From: Roseibium porphyridii
GTDB taxonomy: Bacteria > Pseudomonadota > Alphaproteobacteria > Rhizobiales > Stappiaceae
Reading direction: 5' to 3'
Assembly (NCBI RefSeq): GCF_026191725.2
Contig: NZ_CP120863.1
Span: forward strand, 2,770,001-2,834,000
Length of the DNA: 64,000 nt
The first letter of the stretch is position 1. Each line of letters begins with the position of its first letter. Positions 1-8,635 of the stretch are shown piece by piece. The notes beneath the pieces were generated by a model. It was given only the letters and a program-made list of their open reading frames with translations, was not told where the DNA came from and searched no databases. The position numbers were made by a program, and so were the translations under genes.

Positions 1-146
1 CCGGCGGGGACCAGTCCACCGCGGGTGATGCAGACAATCGCCTTCCATTCACCTTCGCTGGAGAGCCGCCAGGCCAGTGCGCGGGAATCTCTGTGAAACA
101 TGTCCCAGGAGACCGGGAATGCTTTGTTTTGTGCAGGGTTTTCCAT
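1..146 (-). CDS. gpt: Xanthine(-guanine) phosphoribosyltransferase, N-terminal part
   Basis: Only the first 48 codons lie in the window; the gene runs off the left edge. The start is the ATG at 146. The peptide begins [20 protein letters not shown] and continues with [15 protein letters not shown], the characteristic N-terminus of Gpt-type purine phosphoribosyltransferases. These salvage xanthine or guanine using PRPP. The PRPP-binding loop lies outside the window. It is 15 bp downstream of the CinA-like gene on the same strand, so the two are probably cotranscribed. Family assignment rests on the N-terminus alone. Confidence 0.85.
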   Translation of the reverse strand, partial: MENPAQNKAFPVSWDMFHRDSRALAWRLSSEGEWKAIVCITRGGLVPA

Positions 147-161
147 GTCTTGTCCTTCAGA

Positions 162-905
162 TTATCCCGAAAGTTCGGCAACTGCCTGGGCCACATCTTT
201 GGTCGCGGCCAGCAGGACGTCTTCATCGCGTGAGCGGATAACGATCTGTGTGGTAAATTTGCCTTCAGAGGCCTTGGGGTAGGAACCGATCAAAGTTTGC
301 GGATGAGCATCCTGAATGGCCGACAGTCGCTCCGCGATGCGGCTTTCAGGCATGTCCGCGGAGACCGTTTCCGACATCATTTTCTTGCCTGTCGTCAATG
401 TCGGTGCGATTGCGTCCATCATGGCCTGCATGATCGACGGAACTCCGGCCATTACATGCACATTTCCGATTTTGAAACCGGGTGCCTTGGAAACCTTGTT
501 TTCTATCAGTTCCGCGCCTTCCGGAATGCGCGCCATGCGCTGACGGGCTGGTGTGAACTGACCCGGTGCATAGTGGCTTTCAAGCAGAGCGACCGCTCGC
601 GGATCAAGGTTCAACGGAACTCCAAAAGCTTTGGCGATGCTCTCAGCGGTTATGTCGTCATGGGTTGGGCCGATGCCTCCTGAAGTGAAGACATACGTGT
701 ATTTGGCACGCAATGCATTGATAGCGTTGACGATTTCGTCAGTTTCGTCCGGAACGATGCGGGCTTCTTTCAGGTCTATACCAATCGACGTCATATAGTC
801 GGCAACGAAGCCGATATTCTTGTCCTTGGTTCGACCGGACAGGATCTCATCCCCGATGACCAGAAACGCAGCGGTTACAACGTCATCTGCCTGCTGGCCG
901 GTCAT
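162..905 (-). CDS. CinA-like / MoaB-Mog-fold molybdopterin-binding domain protein
   Basis: A 247-residue protein of the single-domain CinA N-terminal (MoCF) family. The sequence shows the start of the fold with VIGDEILSGRTKDKN near residue 17 and the phosphate-loop-like TSGGIGPTHDD near residue 74, then PGFKIGNVHVMAGVPSIM. It lacks the C-terminal amidohydrolase domain of full CinA. Members bind molybdopterin or nucleotide-like ligands; the exact reaction of this short alphaproteobacterial form is not established. I chose the ATG at 905, preceded by GGGAG, over an ATG at 926 with no ribosome-binding site. It precedes gpt by 15 bp, suggesting an operon. Confidence 0.85.
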   Translation of the reverse strand: MTGQQADDVVTAAFLVIGDEILSGRTKDKNIGFVADYMTSIGIDLKEARIVPDETDEIVNAINALRAKYTYVFTSGGIGPTHDDITAESIAKAFGVPLNLDPRAVALLESHYAPGQFTPARQRMARIPEGAELIENKVSKAPGFKIGNVHVMAGVPSIMQAMMDAIAPTLTTGKKMMSETVSADMPESRIAERLSAIQDAHPQTLIGSYPKASEGKFTTQIVIRSRDEDVLLAATKDVAQAVAELSG

Positions 906-980
906 CTTGAGCACTCCCTGACACATGAATGGGGATTGGCTTTAGCCCAGCTTGTAGTCAGGCTCAAGCAAAAGCCTTCG

Positions 981-2183
981 TTATCGCTCGGGTGTCCAGC
1001 CATAAATGTCATCATATCGGGCTGTCAAAGCCTCTGGCTTCGACCATCTGAGGACGGTGTCGCGGGCAAATGCGGGTATGCCGGATAGATGAAAAGTCCT
1101 TGCGTTGCCTGACGCTGTTTCCTGAACCCTTTTGACGCGCGGTTTCCGTTCCCTTTCAAAAGCTCTGAGCGCCGCGGGCACATTTTCCACGTCTGCGGGC
1201 AGGTGTTTGGCCAAAATCGCCGCGTCTTCGATAGCCATGCCTGCACCCTGAGCCATATAGGGCAGCATCGCATGTGCGGCATCACCCATCAGGGCCAGAT
1301 GGCCATGGGTCCAGGGTCCTGAGGCATCAACGCTGCACAGCGCCCACTTCAGCCAGGTTTCAGAAGCCTTCAGGAGGTTCCTGACGTCTGCCGGCCAATT
1401 CTTGAAAACCCGAAGTACGGTTTCTTTTTCTTCCCTGGCGGACCAGGTTTCGTCCTGCCAGGCTTCTTCGGCAAGTGCGACGATATTGAGTTCGCGTCCG
1501 CCGCGGATCGGGTAATGGACGAGATGAGAGTTCTTGTGCAGCCACAGGCCGGAATCGCCAGACCAGCGAGCTGGCAACTTGTCGAGCGGAATAGTGGCCC
1601 TGTAGGCAACCTGACCGCTAAAGTGCGCGTTTTGGTGCGCCGGAACGAGTTTGCGGGTCTTCGACCATACGCCATCGGCACCGATGAGGGCCTTGCAGTC
1701 CAGGTTCCCATTGATCTCGTCTGTCTGATAGATGCAGACGAGATGCCCGTAAGGGGAAGGCGACAGATCGAGAATCTCAGCTCCAAGCCGCAGATCGACA
1801 CCAGGCGTTTGATGCACTTTTTCCAAAAGAGCACGTTGGAGGTCGGCCCGGTGAATAACCCAGAAGGGTTGGCCATGGCGTTGTTCGAGATAGGCGCCCA
1901 GCCTCACTCTGGCCAACTGCCGACCGGTTTCTCCAGACCAGAGCCTCAAGTTTTCTGGCGCGTACGCCGTGGCTTTCAAAGAACTGAGAACATCAAGTCT
2001 GTCCAATACGGAGCAGGCATTGGGTGAGAGTTGCAACCCGGCGCCGACTTCGGAAAGCTCGCGTGCTTTTTCCATAACGATAACGCTGTGCCCGTTTTGC
2101 CTCAAGGCGAGAGCGGCGGTGAGGCCGCCGATTCCGGCTCCTGCAATGATGACCGGATGGGACGCGTCGTTATGGGTGCTCAT
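981..2183 (-). CDS. FAD-dependent monooxygenase (salicylate hydroxylase-like)
   Basis: 400 residues with group A flavoprotein monooxygenase signatures: a Rossmann GxGxxG in AGAGIGGLTAALAL near residue 15, the mid-protein IGADGVWSK (DG motif) and LMGDAAHAMLPYMAQGAGMA, the GD motif that contacts FAD ribose. The length suits the salicylate/3-hydroxybenzoate hydroxylase group. The substrate cannot be deduced. UbiH-type quinone hydroxylases share these motifs, but the MLPYMAQGAGMAIEDA segment resembles aromatic-ring hydroxylases more. It lies alone on the minus strand, just before the small zinc-finger gene. The start is the ATG at 2183; the ribosome-binding site is weak. Confidence 0.8.
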   Translation of the reverse strand: MSTHNDASHPVIIAGAGIGGLTAALALRQNGHSVIVMEKARELSEVGAGLQLSPNACSVLDRLDVLSSLKATAYAPENLRLWSGETGRQLARVRLGAYLEQRHGQPFWVIHRADLQRALLEKVHQTPGVDLRLGAEILDLSPSPYGHLVCIYQTDEINGNLDCKALIGADGVWSKTRKLVPAHQNAHFSGQVAYRATIPLDKLPARWSGDSGLWLHKNSHLVHYPIRGGRELNIVALAEEAWQDETWSAREEKETVLRVFKNWPADVRNLLKASETWLKWALCSVDASGPWTHGHLALMGDAAHAMLPYMAQGAGMAIEDAAILAKHLPADVENVPAALRAFERERKPRVKRVQETASGNARTFHLSGIPAFARDTVLRWSKPEALTARYDDIYGWTPER

Positions 2184-2198
2184 CTAGGCGCTTTGACG

Positions 2199-2450
2199 TT
2201 AGGCGGCGGCTGGTGTCCAGCTGCAATCTGATGGGGAAGACTCTCTGGCCTGCAATGTACTGTCAAACTTGTAGAGCGTTGAGCAGTAGGGGCAAACCAC
2301 CTCGTTTTCGCTGCCCATATCCAGAAAGACATGAGGATGATCAAAGGGAGGATTTGCGCCGATGCACATGAATTCGCGTGCACCAATCGCAACGGAATCA
2401 TGTCCACTGGTGTTCTGGAAATGCGGGACGACCTGATCCGCCATTGTCAT
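2199..2450 (-). CDS. Zinc-finger (CHCC-type) domain protein
   Basis: An 83-residue protein with a CHCC zinc-binding pattern: Cys29, His37/39, then CPYC at about residues 53-56 (VVCPYCSTLYKF). This matches the zf-CHCC family, which includes the small NDUFS6-like complex I accessory subunit and widespread small alphaproteobacterial proteins. The ATG at 2450 is preceded by AAGGAAA. The C-terminus after the finger is short and low in complexity (ending TPAAA). It is divergent from the alpha/beta hydrolase at 2661. A role in respiratory complex assembly is inference from the family. Confidence 0.8.
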   Translation of the reverse strand: MTMADQVVPHFQNTSGHDSVAIGAREFMCIGANPPFDHPHVFLDMGSENEVVCPYCSTLYKFDSTLQARESSPSDCSWTPAAA

Positions 2451-2660
2451 TTTCCTTTTCGTTTCCGAGCTTCGCGCCGGATATCAAGTTTTGCGAACCA
2501 TATCCATTCGCAATGCAAAAGGGTAGTGGCACGTCGCCGCGATCCACGGCGTCATGTTGTCCTTCTGCTGTCGGCCGCAATTCGGCTTTGCCAACCAAGG
2601 CCAAACACCTTAATCTGGTCGATAAATGCATATTCCGTTTACGTAAGGGTTATTTCTTTT

Positions 2661-3416
2661 ATGCCAAAGTTCGAGTATGACGGCGTCCGGATTTCCTATT
2701 TGGATGAGGGAGAAGGCGATCCCATTCTCCTGATTCACGGGTTTGCCTCCAACAAACATGTCAACTGGAAGTATCCAGGTTGGGTGGATCTGCTTGTGAA
2801 AGACGGACGTCGTGTGATTGCGCTCGACAACCGGGGCCATGGAGAGAGCCAGAAATTTTATGACCCCAGCGCCTACGGAGCTCCGGTGATGGCCGAAGAT
2901 GCAAGACGTTTGCTCGATCATCTCGGGATCGCGCAAACGGATGTCATGGGATACTCGATGGGAGCACGCATCTCGGCGTTTCTGACACTTAATCATCCCA
3001 AGAGGGTCCGGCGTGCAGTGTTCAGTGGGTTGGGATACGGGATGATCGCCGGTGTCGGCGACCCGGAGCCAATTGCATCGGCATTGGAGACGGACCGGAT
3101 ACAGGACATCGTTGATCGCTCCGGCCGCGCTTTCCGGGCCTTTGCCGAGCAAACAGGATCCGACCGACGGGCGTTGGCGGCCTGCATGCGTTCGTCGCGT
3201 CAGAAAATCAGCGAAGAAGATGTTTCACGAATTGAACGGCCCGTGCTGGTTGCCGTAGGAACGGAAGATGAGATTGCCGGCTCACCTCAGAAACTGGCGG
3301 CTCTCATTCCCCATGCCGATGTCCTTGAGATACCGGGTCGCGATCACATGGTCGCTGTCGGAGATAAGGTACACAAACAAGGTGTCCTTGCCTTCTTGAA
3401 CAACGTGGAGGCCTGA
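2661..3416 (+). CDS. Alpha/beta-fold hydrolase
   Basis: 251 residues with a complete catalytic set: the oxyanion HG in LLIHGFASN, the nucleophile elbow GYSMGA, ALDNRGHGES after strand 4, and the C-terminal GRDHMVAVGD carrying the His. The ATG at 2661 begins MPKFEYDGVRISY, which aligns with the normal start of the fold; an in-frame open stretch further upstream (from 2331) is not supported. The substrate is unknown; esterases, epoxide hydrolases and ring-cleavage hydrolases all share this scaffold. A second alpha/beta hydrolase follows 31 bp downstream, so the two are probably one transcript. Confidence 0.85.
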   Translation: MPKFEYDGVRISYLDEGEGDPILLIHGFASNKHVNWKYPGWVDLLVKDGRRVIALDNRGHGESQKFYDPSAYGAPVMAEDARRLLDHLGIAQTDVMGYSMGARISAFLTLNHPKRVRRAVFSGLGYGMIAGVGDPEPIASALETDRIQDIVDRSGRAFRAFAEQTGSDRRALAACMRSSRQKISEEDVSRIERPVLVAVGTEDEIAGSPQKLAALIPHADVLEIPGRDHMVAVGDKVHKQGVLAFLNNVEA

Positions 3417-3447
3417 CCGGCTGGAGACAGGCAATCAGAGAGATCAA

Positions 3448-4332
3448 ATGAGTTCGAATCGGGTCGAGTTCCAAGGCGCAGAAGGCAACAAACTGGTTGC
3501 CGATCTTTACGGCGAGGGCCAAGTGCCCGTTGTCATGTTGCATGGCGGCGGGCAGACCCGTCATTCCTGGGACGCAGCTTCAGAACGCATTGCCGGGCTT
3601 GGCCACCCTGTCTATTCGCTCGATCAGCGTGGCCACGGGGAAAGCAGCTGGGTCGGCAGCGGAAATTATGCGTTCGCTGACTTTGCAAAGGATCTGGCTG
3701 CGGTTACGTCGCAAATCCAAGACAAACACCACGCCAAGCCAGTTGTGGTCGGAGCATCTTTGGGAGGGTTTGCAGGCATGCTCTCCGAGGGGCAGGTAAA
3801 TCCAGGAGGGTTGGCGGCACTTGTTCTGGTCGACATTACACCCCGTATTGATATGGGCGGTGTCAGCAAGATCATCGGGTTCATGGGAGACCGAGTTGAA
3901 CAGGGGTTTGCCAGCGTCGAAGAAGCTGCGGATGCGATTGCAAGATATCTTCCAAACCGCTCAAGACCCAAGGATTTGTCGGGGCTTTCAAAGAACCTTC
4001 GGCTTCATGATGACGGCCGCTACCGGTGGCATTGGGACCCGGCCTTCCTGAAATCGAAACAGGGGCAGACACCTGACGAAGTGGCTGCGACCCAGGAAGA
4101 CTTTTTGACGGCGGCGGGCAACCTTTTACTGCCTGTGCTGTTGATCAGGGGGCAGAATTCAGAGCTTGTCTCCATGGAACACGTCCAAGAATTTCAGGCT
4201 CTTGTGCCTCATGCTCAATTCTCTGACATCCGCGATGCAGGCCATATGGTTGCAGGAGACAAGAACGACGTCTTTGCGTCCGCCGTTGAGGATTTCCTAT
4301 TGACGCTGAAGGCCGATGCCGAGCCTGTTTGA
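3448..4332 (+). CDS. Alpha/beta-fold hydrolase (second of a pair)
   Basis: 294 residues. The visible motifs are VVMLHGGGQTRHSW (oxyanion hole), LDQRGHGESSW, the nucleophile elbow GASLGGFAG and the C-terminal DAGHMVAGD with the catalytic His. The ATG at 3448 has GAGAGATCAA in front. The protein resembles epoxide-hydrolase/haloperoxidase-like members more than the upstream hydrolase does. The pair is clearly not a recent duplication: the motifs match but the intervening sequence differs. It is probably cotranscribed with the hydrolase at 2661 and convergent with the enoyl-CoA hydratase gene. Confidence 0.85.
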   Translation: MSSNRVEFQGAEGNKLVADLYGEGQVPVVMLHGGGQTRHSWDAASERIAGLGHPVYSLDQRGHGESSWVGSGNYAFADFAKDLAAVTSQIQDKHHAKPVVVGASLGGFAGMLSEGQVNPGGLAALVLVDITPRIDMGGVSKIIGFMGDRVEQGFASVEEAADAIARYLPNRSRPKDLSGLSKNLRLHDDGRYRWHWDPAFLKSKQGQTPDEVAATQEDFLTAAGNLLLPVLLIRGQNSELVSMEHVQEFQALVPHAQFSDIRDAGHMVAGDKNDVFASAVEDFLLTLKADAEPV

Positions 4333-4415
4333 TTTCCAGAGGCAAATGAAATCATCACCTTGGCAGGAGTTTCTTCCAAAGTGATTCAGACAGCATCAAA
4401 GCGTTCTGGCTTGCT

Positions 4416-5228
4416 CTAGACCCCCTTGAACACTGGCGCGCGCTTTTCCAGGAATGCGCGGTATCCCTCTTTGTAGTCGGCACTGTCGATGCATGTTTGT
4501 GCGTCTTGGAGTGCAGTTTGAAGGTCACGCGTTTCCTCCGGACGATTGAGCAAGGCAATCGCGCCTTTGGCGGCCTTGAGCGACAAAGGGGCATTGGCGC
4601 ACAAACTATCCGTCAGCTTCGAGATGCGTTCATCAAGACTTCCATCTTCAACCATTTCATTGATCAGGCCGATCTGGAGCGCTCTTTCAGCGGATATGCG
4701 TTCACCGGTGAAAAGCAATTGCTTGGCGTTGGATGCTGATATGGCTTCAAGAAGATCTCCCAACGCTTCCGGCGGATAGGCCAGGCCCAACTTGGCTGCG
4801 GGAATGCCAAAAAAAGCAGAGCGCGATGCCAAACGAAGATCACAGGCGAGGGCAACGCCCAGGCCGCCGCCCAGACACGGCCCTTTGATCGCTGCGACAA
4901 CGGGAATATCCAGCGCCTTCAATGCTTTAAAGGCTGCCACGTTGATGTTATCGTAGTGTTTGGCGGCCTCTGGCGTTGACCTGATGGTCTCGAATTCCGA
5001 AATATCAGCACCGGCACAAAAATCTCTTCCACCTGCACCTTTGACGACGCACACCCGAATGTCGGGACTTTCGGCAAGTTCTGCCAATAGCTCGGGGATC
5101 CTGCTCCAGGCCGCCAGGGGAAGTGCGTTCTTGCGGTCGGGTGCGTTTATGAGGAGTTCAGCAACGTGCCCGCGCACAACCAAAAGCGGATTGTCGGATT
5201 GAGTTGGTTTTGCGGAATTGTCTGGCAT
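4416..5228 (-). CDS. Enoyl-CoA hydratase/isomerase family protein
   Basis: 270 residues of the crotonase fold. The family signature is clear: NRKNAL-type motif APDRKNALPLAAW, the oxyanion-hole segment FCAGADISEF, and the IAAIKGPCLGGGLGVALACDLRLAS block. The typical Glu of hydratases in AKLGL-YPPEALGDLLEAI is replaced by the sequence AKLGLAYPPEALG, so true hydratase activity versus another crotonase reaction is open. The ATG at 5228 is preceded by GGAG with five-base spacing and is preferred over the ATG at 5246, which has none. It stands as a single gene between a convergent hydrolase pair and divergent cysE. Confidence 0.85.
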   Translation of the reverse strand: MPDNSAKPTQSDNPLLVVRGHVAELLINAPDRKNALPLAAWSRIPELLAELAESPDIRVCVVKGAGGRDFCAGADISEFETIRSTPEAAKHYDNINVAAFKALKALDIPVVAAIKGPCLGGGLGVALACDLRLASRSAFFGIPAAKLGLAYPPEALGDLLEAISASNAKQLLFTGERISAERALQIGLINEMVEDGSLDERISKLTDSLCANAPLSLKAAKGAIALLNRPEETRDLQTALQDAQTCIDSADYKEGYRAFLEKRAPVFKGV

Positions 5229-5407
5229 TGGCACTCCAATAGACATGGCAGATCGAACCGGTGACCGGAAATTGAATTAATTCCAGGTTCATAAAAGGGT
5301 TTCATATCTGATATCAGGAAGTTTCATTTGGGAATATCAGTCGTCAGTCCTATTTTAGAACTTCAGCCGCAAGGCACCGTAATGACGGCTTGAAAAGGAG
5401 ACAGGCC

Positions 5408-6232
5408 ATGTCGGCACCGATCAGCAAGTCCGGCTTGAAACAAGTTCCGACCCACGATCCGGTCTGGCAGCAATTGCGAGACGAAGCTCAGGCGATGGTT
5501 ACAGCGGAGCCCGCTCTATCGTCTTTTGTGTATGAGACCGTTCTAAATCATGACAGCCTGGAAGAGGCTGTTCTTCACCGGCTTGGCGACCGGCTTGGTC
5601 GGGATATCGTTTCTGCTTCCCTCATTCGGCAGACCTATCTGGAAGCGCTCGCGGACGAACCGGAACTCGCCAAGATCTTCCGGGTGGATATCGTTGCGGT
5701 GTTCGATCGCGATCCTGCATGTTTCCGCTATCTGGAGCCCGTGCTCTATTTCAAGGGCTTTCACGGGCTGCAGACACACAGACTTGCCAACTGGCTGTGG
5801 CGCAAGGGGCGTCGGGATTTTGCTCTTTATCTGCAAAGTCGCGCATCAGAAGTCTTTCAGATTGACATTCATCCGGCAGTTCCGGTTGGACGCGGGATTT
5901 TCATCGACCATGGCACTGGCATCGTTGTTGGTGGCACTGCGGTGATCGGAGATGATGTCTCTATTTTGCAGGGTGTTACGCTCGGCGGTACAGGAAAAGA
6001 AGGCGGCGATCGTCATCCCAAAATTCGCCACGGCGTTCTTTTGGGAGCAGGGGCCAAAGTCCTCGGCAACCTGGAGATAGGTCACTGCTCGCGTATCGCG
6101 TCGGGATCCGTCGTCCTGTCAGACGTGCCACCGAATACCACTGTCGCGGGTGTGCCGGCCAAGATTGTCGGTAAAGCCGGGTGTCCCGAGCCAGCCCGCA
6201 GCATGAATCAGTTGCTGAGCGAGGGCTCTTGA
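5408..6232 (+). CDS. cysE: Serine O-acetyltransferase
   Basis: 274 residues. The N-terminal helical domain (DPVWQQLRDEAQ onward) is followed by the left-handed beta-helix with hexapeptide repeats from about residue 150: DIHPAVPVGRGIFIDHGTGIVVG, then VTLGGTGKEGGDRHPKI and VLLGAGAKVLG. The catalytic His sits in the DHGTG segment. The enzyme acetylates L-serine from acetyl-CoA, the committed step of cysteine synthesis. The ATG at 5408 has AAGGAG upstream and is preferred to the one at 5390. A DUF3126 gene follows, an arrangement common in alphaproteobacteria. No feedback or regulatory element is evident upstream. Confidence 0.95.
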   Translation: MSAPISKSGLKQVPTHDPVWQQLRDEAQAMVTAEPALSSFVYETVLNHDSLEEAVLHRLGDRLGRDIVSASLIRQTYLEALADEPELAKIFRVDIVAVFDRDPACFRYLEPVLYFKGFHGLQTHRLANWLWRKGRRDFALYLQSRASEVFQIDIHPAVPVGRGIFIDHGTGIVVGGTAVIGDDVSILQGVTLGGTGKEGGDRHPKIRHGVLLGAGAKVLGNLEIGHCSRIASGSVVLSDVPPNTTVAGVPAKIVGKAGCPEPARSMNQLLSEGS

Positions 6233-6365
6233 TAAAGGGTGTTCATTTTTTGGCATTCTTCGATCAGGAAGACGGGGATAGCGGGCGGAATTCCTTTTGT
6301 ATTTCCGCCCTGTCCTGTAGGGTCCGCGCCAGATATTTTTTCCAAAGTACCAACAGGAGAGCCCT

Positions 6366-6581
6366 GTGAAGCCCGACGAAATCCGCAAGATTGAAGCTTA
6401 TCTGCAATCGAAATTTGAACTGGCAAGCCTTCAGGTTCGTGCACGTCCGCGAAAGGACGATAGCGCTGAAGTCTATATCGGCGAGGAGTTCATCGGCGTG
6501 ATTTTCAGGGACGATGAAGATGAGGACCTGAGCTGGAATTTCCAGATGGCGATCCTGGAAATCGACCTGGAAGATGTCTGA
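6366..6581 (+). CDS. DUF3126 family protein
   Basis: A 71-residue acidic protein beginning MKPDEIRKIEAYLQ and ending LEIDLEDV. It is a recognisable small family conserved in Rhizobiales-like bacteria, usually next to cysE as here. Function is unknown. The ATG at 6366 has a purine-rich AGGAGAGCCCTG region ahead. A rho-independent terminator begins 28 bp after the stop codon, so the unit cysE-DUF3126 ends here. The 133-bp gap after cysE could hold its own promoter. Confidence 0.85.
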   Translation: MKPDEIRKIEAYLQSKFELASLQVRARPRKDDSAEVYIGEEFIGVIFRDDEDEDLSWNFQMAILEIDLEDV

Positions 6582-6608
6582 GATCGCTTGATCAGAACAC
6601 GACCTGTC

Positions 6609-6643
6609 AAAAGGCGGCATCCTGAGGGATTGTCGCCTTTTTT
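6609..6643 (+). terminator. Rho-independent terminator after DUF3126
   Basis: An 8-bp perfect stem AAAAGGCG/CGCCTTTT with a 17-nt loop ends in a run of six T. It lies directly downstream of the DUF3126 stop and closes the cysE unit. The A-rich left arm also gives a weaker T run on the minus strand, so it may serve the convergent gene at 6669. Confidence 0.8.
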
Positions 6644-6668
6644 GTTTCAATGCGCCGGTTGCTATCGG

Positions 6669-7358
6669 TTATCGGGCTTTGAAGCTATCGATTTTCAAAA
6701 GCACGGCTCGGTCAAGACGTCGCCAGTCTGACAAGAGAGACCTGTCAAACGAATACCGCAGGTCAAGCCCGGAGGAGAACTGTACCGCGCGGTGGCAGGT
6801 GGCCTTCGAAGTTGAGCTTTGCTGGCGGCATCTGGCGATAAATCCGTTTTGTTTTGAAGGGTCATAGACGATCATGTCTGACCGCTTGCCACCTAGGCGG
6901 GACAGGTTGAGAAGTTTGAGGCCTCCTGGGCCGGACAGTTCACCACCCCGCGCAAGTCGTCTGTAAAACGGATCCAGTCGCGCACGCAGACTTTCGCGGC
7001 CTGGATTGTGTTCAAGCTCGATCCGGATCAGCTCGTCACCCAAGAGGCTGCTTCCGCTGGTATGCGGCCCCAGACCGGGCCATGTCATTGCAAGCCGGAC
7101 ATAATTGGACGACGAAGGCTGTTCGAGCAGGTTTCTGCGCTGACTGATCACGTAATCAGGAGGGACTACGAACCCGGTTGGTCCAATGGCTATCTGGATC
7201 GGTTCAGCAGGAATGCTTCCCATCACTTGCAAGTGATCTGCCCAAAAGCGGACACGTTCAAAGATATAGGCTGCAGCCAAAAGACAAATGGCCACAGACA
7301 GGTAGGTGAATATGCGTGAGCGGTTGCCAATGGGCTCTGGCAGCGTAACTGGAATCAA
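6669..7358 (-). CDS. Hypothetical single-pass membrane protein
   Basis: I do not recognise a family. The protein of about 229 residues has one N-terminal membrane segment (IFTYLSVAICLLAAAYIFE) followed by a soluble, probably periplasmic, domain containing GFVVPPDYVI, LLGDELIRIELEH and GLDLRYSFDRSLLSDWRRLD. There is no in-frame ATG near the N-terminus. I favour the TTG at 7358, which follows GGAG by eight bases; a longer form from the TTG at 7430 has no ribosome-binding site. It is convergent with cysE-DUF3126 and divergent from the small membrane protein at 7566. Confidence 0.6.
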   Translation of the reverse strand: MIPVTLPEPIGNRSRIFTYLSVAICLLAAAYIFERVRFWADHLQVMGSIPAEPIQIAIGPTGFVVPPDYVISQRRNLLEQPSSSNYVRLAMTWPGLGPHTSGSSLLGDELIRIELEHNPGRESLRARLDPFYRRLARGGELSGPGGLKLLNLSRLGGKRSDMIVYDPSKQNGFIARCRQQSSTSKATCHRAVQFSSGLDLRYSFDRSLLSDWRRLDRAVLLKIDSFKAR

Positions 7359-7551
7359 CGGCCCAACTCCGCAAGGCGCATTGCACTGATCTGGCACACA
7401 ATGTCCCGAAGCGAAACAATTGTCCCGCAATAGGAATGGTGAGGGACCGGCATGGCCGGCCGATTTTCAGGGTTTTCGCCCATTCGGCTTTCCGGCACGG
7501 TGTTTGCACTTGACCGTTTAGTATTTCTTAATCACTTTCCTGCCTGGAAGG

Positions 7552-7566
7552 TTAACAAGGGGTTAA
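7552..7566 (+). promoter_or_regulatory. Candidate CtrA box at the start of the 7566 gene
   Basis: TTAACAAGGGGTTAA is an exact TTAA-N7-TTAA match to the alphaproteobacterial CtrA consensus. It overlaps the ribosome-binding region and the first base of the ATG at 7566. A bound response regulator there would be expected to repress rather than activate. A chance match is possible. Confidence 0.4.
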
Positions 7567-7895
7567 TGGGCGTGTTGTTGGACCTACTTCTCGTTGGATA
7601 CATCGCGAGTGCCGGCTTTGTGGCGGCAGGAGTCCTCGGCAGTCTTTACCAGCTTGTCACCAAAGAGCCCCCGAAGTTCAACTTCGGCGGCGAAGGGTTT
7701 TTGAGCTTTCTGACCGGCATTACTCTTTGTGTGTTTGCCGGACCCTTCATCATCATGCGAAACGCCATACGCGGACGCAGAATTGAGAAACGTCCACTGG
7801 GCTGGCTTGTGGCTTCGTCAACGATTGCAGGCATGTGGAGTGTCTGTTCGGGCGTGATGGTGATGAATGTCGCGCTCATTGTGGCTGGGTTCTAA
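7566..7895 (+). CDS. Small integral membrane protein (DUF6949-like)
   Basis: 109 residues with three hydrophobic segments: [40 protein letters not shown] and [20 protein letters not shown]. The positively charged link [13 protein letters not shown] suggests its orientation. The ATG at 7566 follows AAGGGG closely; an upstream in-frame start at 7452 would add 38 residues of no membrane character. Assignment to the DUF6949 group is from memory of similar alphaproteobacterial proteins and is tentative. It lies 5 bp before the carbonic-anhydrase-like gene and is probably cotranscribed with it. Confidence 0.7.
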   Translation: MGVLLDLLLVGYIASAGFVAAGVLGSLYQLVTKEPPKFNFGGEGFLSFLTGITLCVFAGPFIIMRNAIRGRRIEKRPLGWLVASSTIAGMWSVCSGVMVMNVALIVAGF

Positions 7896-7900
7896 GACTG

Positions 7901-8428
7901 ATGACCCTCTACGCACTCGAAGGACGTGTTCCCAGTTTTCCTGAAAGCGAAGCTTATTGGGTGGCTCCAACTGCAGTCCTGATTGGGGACATTCGTCTTT
8001 CAGAAGAGGCGAGCGTGTGGTTCGGCGCCATCTTGCGCGGCGACAATGAGCCGATCAGCGTTGGTGAAAGATCAAACGTGCAGGACGGGTGCGTTTTCCA
8101 TACGGATATGGGGTTCCCTCTGACAGTTGGAGCTGACTGTACCATCGGCCACAATGCGATCCTGCATGGCTGCACGATCAAGGACAATTCTCTGATCGGC
8201 ATGGGAGCCACTGTACTGAATGGTGCCATCATCGGGTCCAATTGCATCATAGGAGCGAATGCTCTCATAGGTGAGGGCAAGGTGATCCCTGACAACTCGC
8301 TCGTGGTCGGAATTCCGGGGAAAGTCGTTCGCGAACTTCCACCGGAAGCAGCTGCGGACATAACCAAGTCCGCTGAAGGCTATGTCCGCAATTGGCAACG
8401 GTTCAAGGCGGGCCTTTCCGAGACCTGA
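7901..8428 (+). CDS. Gamma carbonic anhydrase family protein
   Basis: 175 residues forming a left-handed beta-helix: repeated hexapeptides such as [44 protein letters not shown] and [15 protein letters not shown]. The zinc ligands of the family are visible as the His in VFHTD and the two in IGHNAILHG. Many such YrdA-like proteins lack the Glu of Cam-type enzymes, so catalysis is not certain. The ATG at 7901 is 5 bp past the previous stop. Two tandem hairpins follow the stop codon. Confidence 0.85.
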   Translation: MTLYALEGRVPSFPESEAYWVAPTAVLIGDIRLSEEASVWFGAILRGDNEPISVGERSNVQDGCVFHTDMGFPLTVGADCTIGHNAILHGCTIKDNSLIGMGATVLNGAIIGSNCIIGANALIGEGKVIPDNSLVVGIPGKVVRELPPEAAADITKSAEGYVRNWQRFKAGLSET

Positions 8429-8479
8429 TTCACGGTTTCTGGTTTCCGGTACATCTTTATCCCGACCGTAAAAGGATCG

Positions 8480-8559
8480 GGAACCGGCCTGCGGGGGGCG
8501 GGCCGGTTCCCTGGATCCGGTCGTGGTAGGGATGGGGAGGGTGGGGACGCGACCGGATC
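8480..8559. repeat. Two tandem perfect 10-bp inverted repeats
   Basis: The first hairpin has arms GGAACCGGCC (8480-8489) and GGCCGGTTCC (8501-8510). The second has arms GATCCGGTCG (8514-8523) and CGACCGGATC (8550-8559) around a G-rich loop. They lie between two convergent genes. Neither is followed by a T run, so they are not classic intrinsic terminators, but they could stall polymerase or protect mRNA 3' ends. Confidence 0.65.
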
Positions 8560-8635
8560 GTCCAAGTAGGCGCAACGTCAAATGCAGCGCCAATCCCAAT
8601 CCTTGCGGTCTCCTGCTGTTGCAGGGCTGACCGTG

